From the NCBI RefSeq assembly GCF_003070865.1, contig NZ_CP026948.1, positions 1,426,001 to 1,490,000 on the forward strand: DNA of 64,000 nucleotides, given 5' to 3'. The notes beneath the pieces were generated by a model that ran no database searches, was not told where the DNA came from, and was given only the letters and a program-made list of their open reading frames with translations. Positions 8,340 through 19,259 of this stretch are shown here, piece by piece; position 1 is the first letter of the stretch, and each line of letters starts with the position of its first letter. The stretch is from Corynebacterium liangguodongii (GTDB lineage Bacteria > Actinomycetota > Actinomycetes > Mycobacteriales > Mycobacteriaceae). Position numbers and translations under genes: made by a program.

Positions 8340-8528
8340 CCGTTCTTCGGCGTCGACGCCTTCGGCAAGGAAAAGAACGTCGAGGCCATCCCGCAGTGGG
8401 CCCGCATCTGGCTGGATCTCACCGCCATCGCCGGCATCGCCGCCGTGCTCGGTGTCATCGTCACCGCCGTTAACACCGCTATGTACAACGGCTTGATCAC
8501 CCTGCCGGAGATCAAGCTGCCGTTCTAG
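8340..8528 (+). pseudogene. Remnant of a small membrane protein gene downstream of mtr
   Basis: A 62-codon open stretch begins right after an in-frame TAG (8337-8339) and ends in TAG at 8526. It reads PFFGVDAFGKEKNVEAIPQW, then a hydrophobic span (LTAIAGIAAVLGVIVTAVNT) and a tail ending EIKLPF. There is no start codon at the head of the conserved part; the first possible start is an internal GTG inside the membrane span. Coding character is strong, so this looks like a gene that lost its 5' end. Small membrane proteins are known at this position after mtr in C. glutamicum. Confidence 0.5.
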
Positions 8529-8554
8529 GACTCGCAGCGGCGCGATCGAGGACA

Positions 8555-8587
8555 AAGGGGAGGGGCGTGTTAGACGCCCCTCCCCTT
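8555..8587. terminator. Bidirectional terminator between mtr and map
   Basis: A perfect 14-bp stem (8555-8568 with 8574-8587) surrounds the 5-base loop GTTAG. Transcripts converge here from mtr (plus) and map (minus). The T-tracts are short, as is common in high-GC actinobacteria. Confidence 0.75.
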
Positions 8588-8603
8588 CGGCTTTGGGTGG
8601 CAC

Positions 8604-9479
8604 CTACTCCTCGGGCAGGGTGAGGATCTCGTTGCCGTCTTCCGTAATCACGATGGTGTGCTCGAACTGGGCGGTGAACTTGCCGTCGTCGTTTTGCACG
8701 GTCCACCCGTCGTCCCAGATGGTGTACGGCAGCTCCCCGAGGTTGATCATCGGCTCAACGGTCAGCGTCATGCCGGGCTCGAGGACGTCTCGATAAGCGT
8801 TCGAGTCGTAGTGCAGCACAACCAGCCCGTTGTGGAAGGTCGTGCCCACCCCGTGCCCCGTAAAGTCGGTGACGACGTTGTACCCGAAGCGCTTGGCGTA
8901 GGACTCGATGACGCGGCCGATGACGTTGATCTCGCGGCCGGGCTTGGCGGCCTTGATGCCGCGCATCGTCGCCTCCTTGGTGCGCTCGACAAGCAGTCGG
9001 TGTTCCTCGGAGACGTTGCCGGCGAGGAAGGTCGCGTTGGTGTCTCCGTGCACGCCGTTTTTGTACGCGGTCACATCGATGTTGACGATATCGCCGTCCT
9101 CGATGACGGTGGTATCGGGGATCCCGTGGCAGACGATCTCGTTGAGCGAGACACAGCAGGACTTCGGGTAGCCACGATATCCCAGCGTGGAGGGGTAGGC
9201 GCCGTGATCGACCATGTACTCGTGCGCCACCCGATCGATCTCGTCGGTGGTGACGCCGGGCGCGACCGCCTCGCCGGCAGCTTTGAGCGCGTTCGCCGCA
9301 ATGCGGCTGGCCTCGCGCATTTTCTCGATGGTCTCCGGCGTCTGCACGAAGGGCTCGCCGACGTTTTCACGTACCTCGTCCCTCCAGGCGTACTCGGGGC
9401 GCTCGATGGAATCGGGCACCCTGCGGATCGCGGTGGGTTCACCTGGTCGAATTTTTGCTCGTTGACTCATATGGGCCAT
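8604..9479 (-). CDS. map: Methionine aminopeptidase, type Ib-like
   Basis: This 291-residue cytosolic enzyme removes initiator methionine. All five metal ligands are visible: Asp pair ([20 protein letters not shown]), His (TGHGVG), Glu (TVEPMI) and Glu (AQFEHTIV), plus the substrate His in IVCHGIPD. An N-terminal extension of about 45 residues with a PxxP-like segment is typical of actinobacterial MapB. The chosen ATG at 9479 follows GCGGGG; the second ATG (9470, MSQRAK) is an alternative. It lies 11 bases after the penicillin-binding protein gene and ends before a bidirectional terminator. Confidence 0.92.
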   Translation of the reverse strand: MAHMSQRAKIRPGEPTAIRRVPDSIERPEYAWRDEVRENVGEPFVQTPETIEKMREASRIAANALKAAGEAVAPGVTTDEIDRVAHEYMVDHGAYPSTLGYRGYPKSCCVSLNEIVCHGIPDTTVIEDGDIVNIDVTAYKNGVHGDTNATFLAGNVSEEHRLLVERTKEATMRGIKAAKPGREINVIGRVIESYAKRFGYNVVTDFTGHGVGTTFHNGLVVLHYDSNAYRDVLEPGMTLTVEPMINLGELPYTIWDDGWTVQNDDGKFTAQFEHTIVITEDGNEILTLPEE

Positions 9480-9490
9480 GCTAGACCCCG

Positions 9491-11338
9491 CTAGATCCCG
9501 CCGCGCCCACGCATCTCGTCGATGTTGAGAAGCATCCTGTCCGTGGCTGCGACGGCCGATTCCGAGCCGCCGCCGAGCACGATGAGTGTGGCAAAGGCGA
9601 TGTCGTCGTCGGCGCGGTAGCCGGTAAACCACGCGTGCGAGCCTTGGTTGATCTCGGCCTCTCCTGTCTTACCGCGGATGTCTCCAGCTGCCTTCATTCC
9701 CGCCGCGGTGCCGCCCGGTGCGGTGACAGACCCCATGATCTGCTGCAGCTGGGCGATGGTCTCGGGAGTCGGGGGCTCGGCGTGATCGGAGACCTCGGTG
9801 CGCTGGCCGTCGATAAGGTAGGGCACGGGCATGGAGCCGTGCGCCGCCGTCGCCGACACCAGCGCCATGCCGAATGGGCTGGCCAGGTCCGCGCCCTGCC
9901 CGTACCCGGCCTCCGTGCGCTCGAGCGGTTCGTGCCCCTCGGGAATGGAGCCGGTGATCGTGTCGAGCCCGGGGATTTTCAGGTCTCGTCCAAGGCCGAA
10001 CTGCTTGCCGACGCCCGCGAGCTGCCCCGGCTCAAGCTTCGTCGAGACGTCCGCGAAGGTGGTGTTGCACGAGCGCGCGAAAGCGGTCTCTAAGGGGACG
10101 CTGCCGAGCGAGAAGCCCGCGTAGTTGGTCACGACCCTCCCGTAGAGGTTCATCGTGCCGGGGCACGGCACCGTGGTTCCAGGCGTAAGGCCGGCAAGCT
10201 CCAACCCGGCCGCAGCCGTGATGATCTTAAACGTCGACCCGGGCGGGTATTGGCCCATCGTGGCGATGTTGCCCTCGCGGTCGGCCGCGGGGGTCTGCGC
10301 CACCGCGAGCACTCCCCCGGTCGACGGGCGGATCGCCACAATCATTGCCTGCTGCCCGGCTAAGGGTTCGAGCGCCTTCTCCGCCGCCCGCTGCACGGTG
10401 TGGTCGAGGCTGATCTTCAGCGCCGGCGCCGGCACCGGGTCCTCCCCCGCGATCTTTTCTAGCGCGGCGCCGTGCTCGTTGACCACGCTGACGTTCCAAC
10501 CGGCCCTGCCCTCGAGCTCGCTGCCGACGAGCTGGCCGACGCGCGCCATGATGTCGGGGGCAAAGGTGGGATCAGCGTTGACGATCGCGGCTTCCTCGTT
10601 GAGCCGCACCCCCGGCACGCCGGCAACGGCATCGGCCACCGCCTGCCGGGCGCTGGCCGGGACGAGCACCACCGAGTATGTCCCGGTGGCCTGGCCCAGC
10701 TCTCCTGCGAGGTCGGCGGCGCTCGTTGTTGGCACGGCGGGATCCTGCGCGGCCGCCTGGCCCAGCGCGGCGGCGATGCGCTCGGCGGCGTCCTCGCGTG
10801 CGGTGGCTGTAGGCAGAGCATTCGTATCGACGAGCAGCCGGTAGGCCACCCCCGGGGAGAGCAGCTCCGCGCCGTCTGAGGACAGGACGCTAGCCGGCTT
10901 CGACTCCTCCGCGCGCAGCTCGAGGTGCTGGCCGGCCCCCAGGTTGGGGTTGAGCACCGAGGGCTGCCAGCGCACGGTCCACTCCCCGTTCGCCTGCGTC
11001 AGGGTCATCTGCGCGTCGTAGGTCAACGTGCGCTCGTGCGGCAGCCGCCAGTCCACCGAGTACGTGGCCGTGGCGAGGTTGTCCTGCTGGCGGACCTCTT
11101 TGAGCTCCACGCTCGCGCCATCGGCCTGGAGGCCGTCCATGGTCTCGCGGATGGATCCGGTGGCGGCCGAGGGGGCGTCGACAAGCGAGGCGATCTCGTC
11201 GTAGTTTTGCTGCGCAAGGGCGTCGAGGAAGGCGCTAGCGGTGGGCTCCGCATCGCGCGGGCGCGGCGTGCACCCCGCCGCACCGGCCGTGCACACGGCG
11301 GCCGCGAGGAGGATCGTGGCGGCTCGTTTCATGCCCAA
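9491..11338 (-). CDS. Penicillin-binding lipoprotein (class B transpeptidase, MecA-N-like domain)
   Basis: This 615-residue secreted protein cross-links peptidoglycan. A lipoprotein signal peptide ends in a lipobox (AAGC, Cys at about 23). It is followed by an NTF2-like MecA N-terminal region (about 30-140), a dimerisation region, and a transpeptidase domain with SxxK at Ser368 (PPGSTFK), SCN at 423-425 and KTG at 557. Gene order (ispG, PBP, map) matches Rv2868c-Rv2864c-Rv2861c of M. tuberculosis and the pbp6/mapB region of C. glutamicum. It lies between ispG and map in a minus-strand run that is probably one operon. Confidence 0.9.
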   Translation of the reverse strand: MGMKRAATILLAAAVCTAGAAGCTPRPRDAEPTASAFLDALAQQNYDEIASLVDAPSAATGSIRETMDGLQADGASVELKEVRQQDNLATATYSVDWRLPHERTLTYDAQMTLTQANGEWTVRWQPSVLNPNLGAGQHLELRAEESKPASVLSSDGAELLSPGVAYRLLVDTNALPTATAREDAAERIAAALGQAAAQDPAVPTTSAADLAGELGQATGTYSVVLVPASARQAVADAVAGVPGVRLNEEAAIVNADPTFAPDIMARVGQLVGSELEGRAGWNVSVVNEHGAALEKIAGEDPVPAPALKISLDHTVQRAAEKALEPLAGQQAMIVAIRPSTGGVLAVAQTPAADREGNIATMGQYPPGSTFKIITAAAGLELAGLTPGTTVPCPGTMNLYGRVVTNYAGFSLGSVPLETAFARSCNTTFADVSTKLEPGQLAGVGKQFGLGRDLKIPGLDTITGSIPEGHEPLERTEAGYGQGADLASPFGMALVSATAAHGSMPVPYLIDGQRTEVSDHAEPPTPETIAQLQQIMGSVTAPGGTAAGMKAAGDIRGKTGEAEINQGSHAWFTGYRADDDIAFATLIVLGGGSESAVAATDRMLLNIDEMRGRGGI

Positions 11339-11393
11339 AAGGTAGCAGCGCCGCCCCGCCGGGAGGGGCCGCCACGCACGAGCCCGCGAAAGT

Positions 11394-12569
11394 CTAGCTC
11401 GTGACCTTGACTTCCGCCTTCGCGCCCTCGATTTCCTCGAGGCCTTCTTCCTCGGCGATGCGCATCGCGTGGGAAATCAGCGTCTCCACAATCTTCGATT
11501 CCGGCACGGTTTCCACGACCTCGCCCTTGACAAAGATCTGCCCCTTGCCGTTGCCTGAGGCGACGCCCAGGTCGGCGTCGCGGGCCTCGCCCGGCCCGTT
11601 GACGACGCACCCCATCACCGCCACGCGAAGCGGGAACTCCATCCCCTCCAGCCCCGCGGTGACCTCCTCAGCGAGCTTGTACACGTCCACCTGGGCGCGA
11701 CCGCACGACGGGCAGGAGACGATCTCGAGCTTGCGGGGCCGCAGGTTGAGCGACTGCAAGATCTGGTCGCCCACCTTGATCTCCTCCACCGGATCCGCCG
11801 AGAGCGAGACCCGGATCGTATCGCCGATGCCCTGGGAGAGCAGCGCGCCGAAGGCAACGGAGGACTTGATCGTGCCCATCTGCAGCGGCCCGGCCTCCGT
11901 CACCCCGAGGTGCAGCGGGTAGTCGGTGACCTCCGCGAGCTGGCGGTAGGCCTCGACCATGAGCACCGGGTCGGAGTGTTTGACCGAGATCGCGATATCG
12001 CCAAAGCCGTACTCCTCGAACAGGCCGGCTTCATAGATCGCCGATTCCACGAGGGCCTCCGGGGTGGCCTTGCCGTACTTCTCGAGCAGCCGCTTATCCA
12101 GCGAGCCGCCGTTGACGCCGATGCGGATCGGGATGCCGGCCTCGCCGGCGGCCTTCGCCACCTCCTTGACGCGGCCGTCGAACTCCTTGATGTTGCCGGG
12201 GTTGACGCGCACCGCCGCGCACCCGGCGTCGATGGCGGCGAAGATGTACTTCGGCTGGAAGTGGATGTCCGCGATCACCGGGATCGGCGACTTCGCCGCG
12301 ATCGCCGGTAGCGCCTCCGCATCGACCGTCTTCGGGCAGGCCACGCGAACGATGTCGCACCCCGTCGTGGCCAGCTGCGCGATCTGCTGCAGCGTGGCGT
12401 TGATGTCGTGGGTCTTCGTCGTGGTCATCGACTGCACGGAAATCGGGTAGTCCGAACCGACCCCGACACCGCCGACCATGAGCTGCCTGGTTTTGCGCCG
12501 CGGGGCGAGGGTGGGGGGCGGGCCTTCAGGAATACCGAGCCCAATAGGTTTTCCAATAGGGGCGTTCAT
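11394..12569 (-). CDS. ispG: 4-hydroxy-3-methylbut-2-enyl diphosphate synthase (GcpE)
   Basis: This is the penultimate enzyme of the MEP isoprenoid pathway and converts MEcPP to HMBPP with a [4Fe-4S] cluster. The cluster cysteines are in SCPSCGR and [10 protein letters not shown] near the C-terminus. The N-terminal TIM-barrel half contains [20 protein letters not shown]. The length of 391 residues matches the family. I chose the ATG at 12569 (MNAPIGKP); an in-frame GTG at 12587 would add six residues. It follows the Rip1 gene by 20 bases, and with dxr two genes upstream this cluster holds two MEP-pathway enzymes. Confidence 0.94.
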   Translation of the reverse strand: MNAPIGKPIGLGIPEGPPPTLAPRRKTRQLMVGGVGVGSDYPISVQSMTTTKTHDINATLQQIAQLATTGCDIVRVACPKTVDAEALPAIAAKSPIPVIADIHFQPKYIFAAIDAGCAAVRVNPGNIKEFDGRVKEVAKAAGEAGIPIRIGVNGGSLDKRLLEKYGKATPEALVESAIYEAGLFEEYGFGDIAISVKHSDPVLMVEAYRQLAEVTDYPLHLGVTEAGPLQMGTIKSSVAFGALLSQGIGDTIRVSLSADPVEEIKVGDQILQSLNLRPRKLEIVSCPSCGRAQVDVYKLAEEVTAGLEGMEFPLRVAVMGCVVNGPGEARDADLGVASGNGKGQIFVKGEVVETVPESKIVETLISHAMRIAEEEGLEEIEGAKAEVKVTS

Positions 12570-12589
12570 GGGTGCCCACTCTAGCACCG

Positions 12590-13798
12590 CTACCCGAAGA
12601 TCCTGACCGGGTTGACCACATCCGCCACCATGACGAAGACACCGATTGTGAGCAGCAGCGCGGCCATGGCATAGGTCAGCGGCATCAACGCCGTGTAGTC
12701 CACCGCCCCACCCGGGGCGAGCCCCCGGGCGCGGCGCAGCCAGTCGCGCATGCGCTCGTAGGCAATCACCGCGATGTGCCCGCCGTCGAGCGGCGGCAGA
12801 GGCACCAGGTTAAACAGCGCGAGGAAGAGGTTGAGCGAGGCCAGCATCATCCAGAAGGACTCCCACATGCTGCGCTGGACAAGCTCCCCGCCCACGCGCG
12901 AGGCCCCGATGACGCTCACGGGCCCGTTCACGTCGCGCTCCGCACCGAAGATGGAGGCCATAACCCCGGGGATCTTGCCGGGAAAGGAGAGCAGCCCCTC
13001 CCACGTTGCGTCCACCATCTGACCGGTCAGCCTCGCGGTGGCCGGCACGGCCTCAAGGGGACCAAAGGAGGCCATGGCGTTCTCAACCGGGGCGCTGGTC
13101 ACCCCGATCGCCCCGGCGCTCACACGCTGGCCGGTCGCCTGGCTGTACCTGTCGACCGCCTCGACGACGACCGGCACGGTGAGCTCCTCGCCGGCGCGCC
13201 GCAGCGTCAGGCGAACCTCCTCCCCCGGCCGGGCGGAGACGACGTCGCGCACCTGCGAAAACGCCTCGACGCGGCGCCCGTCAACCGCGAGGATCTCGTC
13301 ACCAACCTGCACTCCCGCGCGCTGCGCCGGGCCAGGCCCGTCGCACGCCTCGAAGGTGCCGTCGGCGGCCTGGTCGGCGGCGCACACGAGCTCGCCCACC
13401 CGCGGGGTACGATCCGCGTACGGGTTCGGGATGGCGGCGAAGACGGCGACGAAGTAGGTAATGGCCATGGCGAGCACCACGTTCATCGCCACCCCTCCGA
13501 GCATGACGACAACGCGCTGCCACGCCGGCTTGGAATGCATCGCGTGCGGGAGCTCCTCGGCAGTGAGGCGGTCGTTCGCGGTCATGCCCGCGATGTCGCA
13601 AAACCCCCCGAAGGGAAGCGCGGCGAGGCCATATTCCGTGTGCCCGCGCGTCGCAGACCATACCTTCGGGCCGAAGCCGATGAAGTAGCGGCGCACCCGC
13701 ATGCCGAAGGCACGGGCGGCCACCATGTGTCCCGCCTCGTGCAGCGCGATCGACGCCGCGATGCCGAGTGCGAACAGCGCAATGCCAACGATGCCCAC
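12590..13798 (-). CDS. rip1: Site-2 intramembrane metalloprotease (Rip1/RseP family)
   Basis: This 402-residue integral membrane zinc protease performs regulated intramembrane proteolysis of anti-sigma factors and cell-envelope regulators. HEAGH (residues 20-24) in the first membrane span supplies the zinc ligands and catalytic Glu. One PDZ domain lies about residues 130-210 ([16 protein letters not shown]), and the PPLDGGH motif near residue 330 supplies the third ligand. It starts with GTG overlapping the dxr stop by one base (TAGTG). The dxr-rip1-ispG order is conserved in mycobacteria (Rv2870c-Rv2869c-Rv2868c). Confidence 0.93.
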   Translation of the reverse strand: MGIVGIALFALGIAASIALHEAGHMVAARAFGMRVRRYFIGFGPKVWSATRGHTEYGLAALPFGGFCDIAGMTANDRLTAEELPHAMHSKPAWQRVVVMLGGVAMNVVLAMAITYFVAVFAAIPNPYADRTPRVGELVCAADQAADGTFEACDGPGPAQRAGVQVGDEILAVDGRRVEAFSQVRDVVSARPGEEVRLTLRRAGEELTVPVVVEAVDRYSQATGQRVSAGAIGVTSAPVENAMASFGPLEAVPATARLTGQMVDATWEGLLSFPGKIPGVMASIFGAERDVNGPVSVIGASRVGGELVQRSMWESFWMMLASLNLFLALFNLVPLPPLDGGHIAVIAYERMRDWLRRARGLAPGGAVDYTALMPLTYAMAALLLTIGVFVMVADVVNPVRIFG

Positions 13799-14982
13799 TA
13801 GCGCCCAGTCCCCGCCGCGATCGCCTCGATGCGCTCGTTCGCGCGGCGCCGCGCCTGCGACTCCACAGCGACGACGTCTTCGAAGGTTGCCATGTGTGAG
13901 GAGGCGTAGCCCGCGGCGCCGGCGACGACCTCTGCGACGACGTCAACGATCTCCGGGAAGCGGATCCTACCGGCCAAAAACGCCGCCGCTGCCTCCTCGT
14001 TCGCGGCGTTGTACACGGCCGGGTAGCCCTGCCCCGCCGTGGCAACCTCCCGGGCAAGCGCGACGGCCGGGAACGTCTCGTGGTCGAGCGGGGCGAACTC
14101 CCAGCACTGCGCTCCCGCCACGTCCGTGAAGTCGAGGCTCGGCTGCGCGCCTGCGACCCGCTCCGGCCAGGCCAGCGCGTGCGCAATGGGCAGCTTCATC
14201 GACGGCGGGGAGGCCTGGGCGATGGTCGCGCCGTCGCAGAAGGTGACCATGGAGTGGACGACGGACTGCGGGTGGACTGTGACGTCGATACGCGAAGGTG
14301 CGATCCCGAACAACAACGCCGCCTCGATGAGCTCCAAGCCCTTGTTTACCAAGGTTGCGGAGTTGAGCGTGTTCATCTGCCCCATCGACCACGTGGGGTG
14401 CGCGGCGGCCTGCTGCGGGGTGACATTGACAAGCTCCGCGCGCTTCCGGCCGCGAAACGGCCCGCCGGAGGCCGTGAGCACGAGGCGGGCCACCTCTCCC
14501 CGATGACCCGCGCGAAGGCACTGCGCGATCGCGGAGTGTTCCGAATCTACCGGCACGATCTGGCCGGGCCGTGACCTGTCCAACACCATCTGCCCGCCCG
14601 CCACAAGCGACTCCTTGTTCGCCAGCGCAAGGCTCGCCCCCGAATCCAGCACCGCCAGCGTGGAGGCCAGCCCGAGCGAGCCGACAAGCGCGTTGAGCAC
14701 CGTATCGGCAGGATGCACCGCCACAAGCTCCTCCGGGCTCGCAAGCACACCCGCCCCGAGCGCGGCGGCAACCTCCGCGCGAGCCGCCTCGCGCGAGACC
14801 GCCACCTGGTGCGGGCGCAGCCCAAGAGCGCGAGCCTGCGCGACCACGCCCGCCGGGTCGCGCCCCCCGGCGGCAATACCAACAACCTCGAAGCGGTCCG
14901 GGTGAGCGGCGATCACCTCGAGCGCCTGCGTGCCAATCGATCCCGTGGAGCCAAGAATTACAATCCTCTTCACCGGAGCCAT
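13798..14982 (-). CDS. dxr: 1-deoxy-D-xylulose 5-phosphate reductoisomerase
   Basis: Dxr catalyses the NADPH-dependent conversion of DXP to MEP, the first committed step of the MEP isoprenoid pathway. The N-terminal nucleotide-binding motif GSTGSIG is at residues 11-17. VPVDSEHSA and [10 protein letters not shown] are the family's metal- and substrate-binding segments, and [12 protein letters not shown] is a further signature. The length of 394 residues is normal. It is the first gene of the minus-strand run dxr-rip1-ispG-PBP-map. No strong ribosome binding site is seen ahead of the ATG, so a short-leader or leaderless transcript is possible. Confidence 0.95.
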   Translation of the reverse strand: MAPVKRIVILGSTGSIGTQALEVIAAHPDRFEVVGIAAGGRDPAGVVAQARALGLRPHQVAVSREAARAEVAAALGAGVLASPEELVAVHPADTVLNALVGSLGLASTLAVLDSGASLALANKESLVAGGQMVLDRSRPGQIVPVDSEHSAIAQCLRAGHRGEVARLVLTASGGPFRGRKRAELVNVTPQQAAAHPTWSMGQMNTLNSATLVNKGLELIEAALLFGIAPSRIDVTVHPQSVVHSMVTFCDGATIAQASPPSMKLPIAHALAWPERVAGAQPSLDFTDVAGAQCWEFAPLDHETFPAVALAREVATAGQGYPAVYNAANEEAAAAFLAGRIRFPEIVDVVAEVVAGAAGYASSHMATFEDVVAVESQARRRANERIEAIAAGTGR

Positions 14983-15092
14983 TGTGAGCCATTACGGCGA
15001 AAACTTCTCAACGCGGGGGTATCTACTCGCCCGCCGGGGCTGGGGTGTGACAAGATATAGGGCAGTGAACAGCCTTACGTAAGGAGAAAACT

Positions 15093-15539
15093 GTGGCGAC
15101 CCACGCGAAGGAAAAGGCACCCCAGGTCTACAACGGCGTGTCCGAGGCGGACGTACCCTCCGCCAGGCTCGGCTGGAGCGAGCTCAACCCCGGCACCATC
15201 CAGATCGCGGGGTGGATCTCCGTGGTCGTCCTCATTGCCTACAACTTCGGCAACCACCACGGCCACGTGGAGACGATCTACCTCATCTCCCTCGCCGTCC
15301 TCATCGCGCTCGGCCTCATCCTCTTCGCCGTGCGCCCCCGGCTCAACCAGGTGCGCACCGTGACCGCGCACAACAAGCCCATCGGCCACCAGGAGCCCGA
15401 CTGGGCCTACGACCAGCGCACCCTCTCCGGCGCCTACGCCCAGCTTGACGACGCCTCCTTGCGCTCCCTCAACATCGAGCCCTCCCGCGTCACCCACCTA
15501 CGCGCCGTCGAAGGCTCCACCACGGCCACCCACTCCTAA
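15093..15539 (+). CDS. DUF2631 membrane protein
   Basis: This 148-residue protein has two adjacent hydrophobic spans (about residues 38-54 and 62-83), a hydrophilic N-terminus and a cytoplasmic tail, matching DUF2631 proteins of mycobacteria and corynebacteria. Its function is unknown. AAGGAG lies 8 bases before the GTG start at 15093. A TATAGG hexamer at about 15056 is a plausible -10 element in the divergent spacer with dxr. It is followed by a perfect palindrome that probably ends transcription from both sides. Confidence 0.8.
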   Translation: MATHAKEKAPQVYNGVSEADVPSARLGWSELNPGTIQIAGWISVVVLIAYNFGNHHGHVETIYLISLAVLIALGLILFAVRPRLNQVRTVTAHNKPIGHQEPDWAYDQRTLSGAYAQLDDASLRSLNIEPSRVTHLRAVEGSTTATHS

Positions 15540-15646
15540 CTGGCTCGTGGTCGTTCGGGCTCCTTGGGCACTGCCGGTGTCGCATTCTTTTTCTTCGCGA
15601 CGCCGGCTTTTGCGTGCCCCTAGGGGGCGCTGCAGCTTCTCCTAGG

Positions 15647-15670
15647 CCTGAGCCCGGGCCCGGGCTCAGG
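15647..15670. terminator. Perfect 24-base palindrome between DUF2631 gene and rlmN
   Basis: The sequence is fully self-complementary (CCTGAGCCCGGG followed by its reverse complement), with partial pairing continuing outside. It sits between converging genes and probably acts as a bidirectional terminator, although no clear T-tract follows. Confidence 0.55.
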
Positions 15671-15699
15671 GGCCTTCCCGTCTAGCTCACCTAATAGGC

Positions 15700-16803
15700 C
15701 TAGCCGACTTTCTCGTCGGCGGCGAGCTGCCCGCAGGCAGCGGCGATCTCCTGGCCCTTCGTGTCGCGCACGGTGCAGGTCACGCCCTGGGCGATGACGC
15801 GCCGGACGAATTCGTCCTGGCGGCCGCGCGGCGAGGCATCCCACTTCGATCCCGGGGTCGGGTTGAGCGGAATGAGGTTGACGTGGACTTTTGAGCCCAA
15901 GGCGTCGTGAAGCTTCCGGCCGAGCATGTCGGCGCGGAAGTCGTGGTCGTTGATGTCTCGGATCAAGGCGTACTCGATGGAGACGCGGCGGCCGGTCTGG
16001 TCGGCGTAGTAGCGGGCGGCGTCAAGCACGTCCGAGACGGCGAAGCGGTTGTTCATCGGGACGAGCTCATCGCGCAGTTCGTCATCCGGGGTGTGCAGGG
16101 ATACTGCGAGGGTGCAGGAGAGTCCTTCGTCGGCAAGCTTGCGTATCTGCGGAGCCAGCCCGACGGTGGAGACGGTGACGTTGCGCTGGGAGATGCCGAA
16201 GCCATCGGGGGCGGGCTGGGTGATCTGGCGCACGGCGGAGACCACGCGGTTGTAGTTAGCGAGCGGCTCGCCCATGCCCATGAATACGACGTTGGAGAGC
16301 CGCCCGCCTTCCGCAGCCATCATCGCGGCGGCGGCGCGCACCTGGTCGACGATCTCGGCGGTGGAGAGGTTGCGGTCGAGTCCGCCTTGTCCGGTCGCGC
16401 AGAACGGGCAGGCCATGCCGCATCCTGCCTGGGAGGAGATGCACAGGGTGGCACGGTCGGGGTAGCGCATGAGGACGGACTCGAGGAGGATTCCGTCGTG
16501 AAGCCGCCACAGCGTCTTCGTGGTATCGCCTTCGTCGGTCTCGAGTGCGCGCACGGGGGTCAGGAGCGTGGGAAAGAGGGCGTCTTTGACCAGCTGGCGC
16601 TGCGACTCAGGCAGGTCAGTCATGGTCAGCGGGTCGGCCTCGAATTTGCCGTAGTAGTGGCGCGCGATCTGGTCGGCGCGGAACTTGGGCAGGCCGAGCT
16701 CGCCGAGCGCGGCGACGCGCTCGTCCTTGGTCAGGTCGGCGAAGTGCTTCGGGGGCATGCCCCGCTTGGGGGCGAGCAGCTGGATTTTCGGAAAATCGCT
16801 CAT
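15700..16803 (-). CDS. rlmN: Dual-specificity 23S rRNA/tRNA adenine-C2 methyltransferase RlmN
   Basis: This radical-SAM enzyme methylates A2503 of 23S rRNA and A37 of some tRNAs. The cluster motif Cx3Cx2C is at Cys128, Cys132 and Cys135 ([10 protein letters not shown]). [12 protein letters not shown] and the C-terminal catalytic Cys region ([15 protein letters not shown]) are present. The protein is 367 residues from the ATG at 16803 ([10 protein letters not shown]); an in-frame GTG at 16812 would add three residues. No clear ribosome binding site was found. It lies 40 bases after cdsA. Confidence 0.94.
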   Translation of the reverse strand: MSDFPKIQLLAPKRGMPPKHFADLTKDERVAALGELGLPKFRADQIARHYYGKFEADPLTMTDLPESQRQLVKDALFPTLLTPVRALETDEGDTTKTLWRLHDGILLESVLMRYPDRATLCISSQAGCGMACPFCATGQGGLDRNLSTAEIVDQVRAAAAMMAAEGGRLSNVVFMGMGEPLANYNRVVSAVRQITQPAPDGFGISQRNVTVSTVGLAPQIRKLADEGLSCTLAVSLHTPDDELRDELVPMNNRFAVSDVLDAARYYADQTGRRVSIEYALIRDINDHDFRADMLGRKLHDALGSKVHVNLIPLNPTPGSKWDASPRGRQDEFVRRVIAQGVTCTVRDTKGQEIAAACGQLAADEKVG

Positions 16804-16843
16804 AACGTGCACTAGTGTCGCACGTCGCGGGTGAGTTTACGAA

Positions 16844-17755
16844 TCAGGCCGAAAACGGGCTCAAAAGCGCTGCCGCGTTGAGCAGGATGTATGTGGCAGA
16901 GGCCGCCGGGAGCATGCCGTCGAGGCGGTCCATGATGCCCCCGTGGCCCGGCAGGAGCGCGGACATGTCCTTGATGCCGAGCTCACGCTTAAATTGGCTC
17001 TCGACCAAGTCCCCCATCGTCGCGCAGATGACCAGCGCGACGCCGAGGGCGAGGCCCACCCACCAGGGGCCGCTGATGAGCAGGCTGACGGAGAGCGCGC
17101 CCGCGATCGCGCCGAAGAGGATGGACCCGGCGAAGCCCTCCCACGACTTGTTCGGGCTGACGGCGGGTGCCATGGGGTGGGTGCCAAACATCACCCCGGC
17201 GACGTACCCGCCGATGTCGGAAGCGACGACACAGAGCATGAACGTGAGGATGAACAGGCTGCCTGGCTGCCCGCCTTCGTCGATGGTCGAGATCATGGCA
17301 GCAAACGCGCCGAAGAGCGGGATCCACACCAGCACGAAGATGCCCACGGAGGTATCTCGTAGGTAGTTTGCGGGGGTTTTGTCTTTGCCCCGGTGGAAGA
17401 GCCGGTAGTACATCAAGACGAGCACGGCGAAGGCGAAGCCGCCGAGCGCGCCACCGGAGTTGTATGGCAGCGAGGCCCACACGATGACCTGGCCGAGGAT
17501 GACGAGCAGGGTACGTGGCTGGGCGTAGCCTGCCTCGCGCAGCCTCGTGAGCACCTCCCACATGCCCAGCCCCACCGCGGTGGCGACCAGCGGGTACCAC
17601 GCCCACGGGCCGATGATCAGCGCCACGATGACCAGCGCGCCGAGGACCACGCCGGTGGTGATCGCCTCACGCAGGTTGCGGCCTGCGGAGTTCTTCGGCT
17701 TGATGCGCTTGATGGACTGGGATGCGCGCGGGGCCTGCCCGCTTGGCGACGTCAC
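16844..17755 (-). CDS. cdsA: Phosphatidate cytidylyltransferase
   Basis: CdsA makes CDP-diacylglycerol from phosphatidate and CTP, feeding all membrane phospholipid synthesis. This 303-residue protein has a basic cytoplasmic N-terminus of about 30 residues, then seven to eight membrane spans. The C-terminal signature SQFKRELGIKDMSALLPGHG, followed by GGIMDRLDGML, is diagnostic. It starts with GTG at 17755. It follows frr by 52 bases in the frr-cdsA-rlmN run that is conserved in actinobacteria. Confidence 0.94.
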   Translation of the reverse strand: MTSPSGQAPRASQSIKRIKPKNSAGRNLREAITTGVVLGALVIVALIIGPWAWYPLVATAVGLGMWEVLTRLREAGYAQPRTLLVILGQVIVWASLPYNSGGALGGFAFAVLVLMYYRLFHRGKDKTPANYLRDTSVGIFVLVWIPLFGAFAAMISTIDEGGQPGSLFILTFMLCVVASDIGGYVAGVMFGTHPMAPAVSPNKSWEGFAGSILFGAIAGALSVSLLISGPWWVGLALGVALVICATMGDLVESQFKRELGIKDMSALLPGHGGIMDRLDGMLPAASATYILLNAAALLSPFSA

Positions 17756-17807
17756 AAAGGAGGCCTTTCCGCTCGAGAGAGAATCGGGGGTTCTGGCTGC
17801 GGGAGAG

Positions 17808-18365
17808 CTAGACCTCGAGGAGCTCCGCTTCCTTCTTGGAGACGACCTCGTCGACCTGGGAGACGTACTGCCCGGTCGTCTTATCCAGGGTCTGCTCCGC
17901 GGACTTGACCTCGTCTTCGCCGGCGTCGCCTTCCTTCTGGATTTTCTTGAGCGCCTCCATGCCCTGGCGGCGGATGTTGCGGATGGAGATCTTGCCCTCC
18001 TCGCCCTTCTGCTTGGCCTGCTTGACCAGCTCCCGGCGGCGCTCCTCGGTGAGCTGGGGGACGGTCACGCGGATGACCTGGCCGTCATCGGTCGGGTTGA
18101 CGCCGAGGTCGGAATTGCGGATCGCGTTGAGGATATCGCCCATCGTCGACATGTCGAAGGGCTTGATGAGCAGCATGCGCGGCTCCGGCACGGAGATCGT
18201 GGCCATCTGGTTGATCGGCGTGGGCGCGCCATAGAATTCGGCGACGACGCTGTTGAACATCGCCGGGTTTGCGCGGCCGGTACGGATGGAGACGAGCTCC
18301 TCGCGGGTGTGGTCGACGGCCTTGGTCATGCGCTCCTCGGCGTCGAGCAGTACGTCATCAATCAT
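17808..18365 (-). CDS. frr: Ribosome recycling factor
   Basis: RRF splits post-termination ribosomes together with EF-G. The 185-residue length is exact for the family. The three-helix body contains [21 protein letters not shown] at the N-terminus, and the hinge and small domain contain [31 protein letters not shown] precedes the ATG. It lies 40 bases after pyrH, the usual tsf-pyrH-frr arrangement. Confidence 0.96.
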   Translation of the reverse strand: MIDDVLLDAEERMTKAVDHTREELVSIRTGRANPAMFNSVVAEFYGAPTPINQMATISVPEPRMLLIKPFDMSTMGDILNAIRNSDLGVNPTDDGQVIRVTVPQLTEERRRELVKQAKQKGEEGKISIRNIRRQGMEALKKIQKEGDAGEDEVKSAEQTLDKTTGQYVSQVDEVVSKKEAELLEV

Positions 18366-18405
18366 GGTGTGTCCTTGGAATCGATCGGGAAAGTTGCTTA
18401 CAAAC

Positions 18406-19128
18406 CTACTTCACGAGGGTACCGATGCGCTCCCCTGCCACGGCACGGGCGATGTTGCCCTCCTTGAGCAGGTTGAACACGAGGATCGGCATGTTGTTAC
18501 CCATACAAAGGGAAAACGCGGTGGCGTCGGCGACCTTGAGGCCCTTCTCGATGACCTCGCGGGGGCTGACCTCGGCGTAGAGCTTCGCGTCCGGGTTGAC
18601 CCGCGGGTCGTCGTCGTAGACCCCGTCGACGGCCTTGGCCATGAGCAGCACGTCGCAGCCGATCTCGAGGGCGCGCTGGGCGGCTGTGGTGTCGGTGGAG
18701 AAGTAGGGCATGCCCATGCCGGCGCCGAAGATGACCACGCGCCCCTTCTCCAGGTGCCGGGCCGCGCGCAGCGGGAGGTACGGCTCGGCGATCTGGGCCA
18801 TGTTGATCGCGGTTTGCACTCGGCAATCGACGCCCTTTTGCTGCAGGAAGTCCTGCAGTGCGAGGCAGTTCATGACGGTGCCGAGCATGCCCATGTAGTC
18901 GGAGCGGGCACGGTCCATGCCGCGCTGTTGCAGCTCCGCGCCGCGGAAGAAGTTGCCGCCACCGATGACCACAGCGATCTGGGTTCCGCCTCGCGCCACC
19001 TCCGCGATTTGGGACGCGACGCTGTCGACCACGTCGGGGTCGATGCCGACGTTTCCGCCGCCGAACATCTCACCGCCGAGCTTGAGCATCACGCGCCGAA
19101 ATCCGGACCTGGGGGTTGCGTTTGTCAC
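18406..19128 (-). CDS. pyrH: Uridylate kinase
   Basis: PyrH is a hexameric amino-acid-kinase-fold enzyme that phosphorylates UMP to UDP. This 240-residue protein has the N-terminal [12 protein letters not shown] phosphate-binding segment, [12 protein letters not shown], and [15 protein letters not shown] near residue 155. The GTG start at 19128 has GGAGCC 6 bases upstream. It is separated from tsf by a terminator hairpin at 19223-19242, so it is probably transcribed from its own promoter, with some read-through possible. Confidence 0.95.
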   Translation of the reverse strand: MTNATPRSGFRRVMLKLGGEMFGGGNVGIDPDVVDSVASQIAEVARGGTQIAVVIGGGNFFRGAELQQRGMDRARSDYMGMLGTVMNCLALQDFLQQKGVDCRVQTAINMAQIAEPYLPLRAARHLEKGRVVIFGAGMGMPYFSTDTTAAQRALEIGCDVLLMAKAVDGVYDDDPRVNPDAKLYAEVSPREVIEKGLKVADATAFSLCMGNNMPILVFNLLKEGNIARAVAGERIGTLVK

Positions 19129-19222
19129 CGTTAAGGCTCCTTAAAGGTTGTCGGTTACCAAGGTTTTCGCTGCATCCGATCATAGTCGGCGTTCCGCGCG
19201 GGCCGTCGAGCGCGCACGCGAA

Positions 19223-19242
19223 AGCCCCGCCGAAGCGGGGCT
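19223..19242 (-). terminator. Rho-independent terminator after tsf
   Basis: An 8-bp GC stem (AGCCCCGC/GCGGGGCT) with a 4-base loop is followed on the minus strand by TTTCG. It sits 18 bases beyond the tsf stop. Confidence 0.8.
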
Positions 19243-19259
19243 GTGGGTCGCACTGGCGT

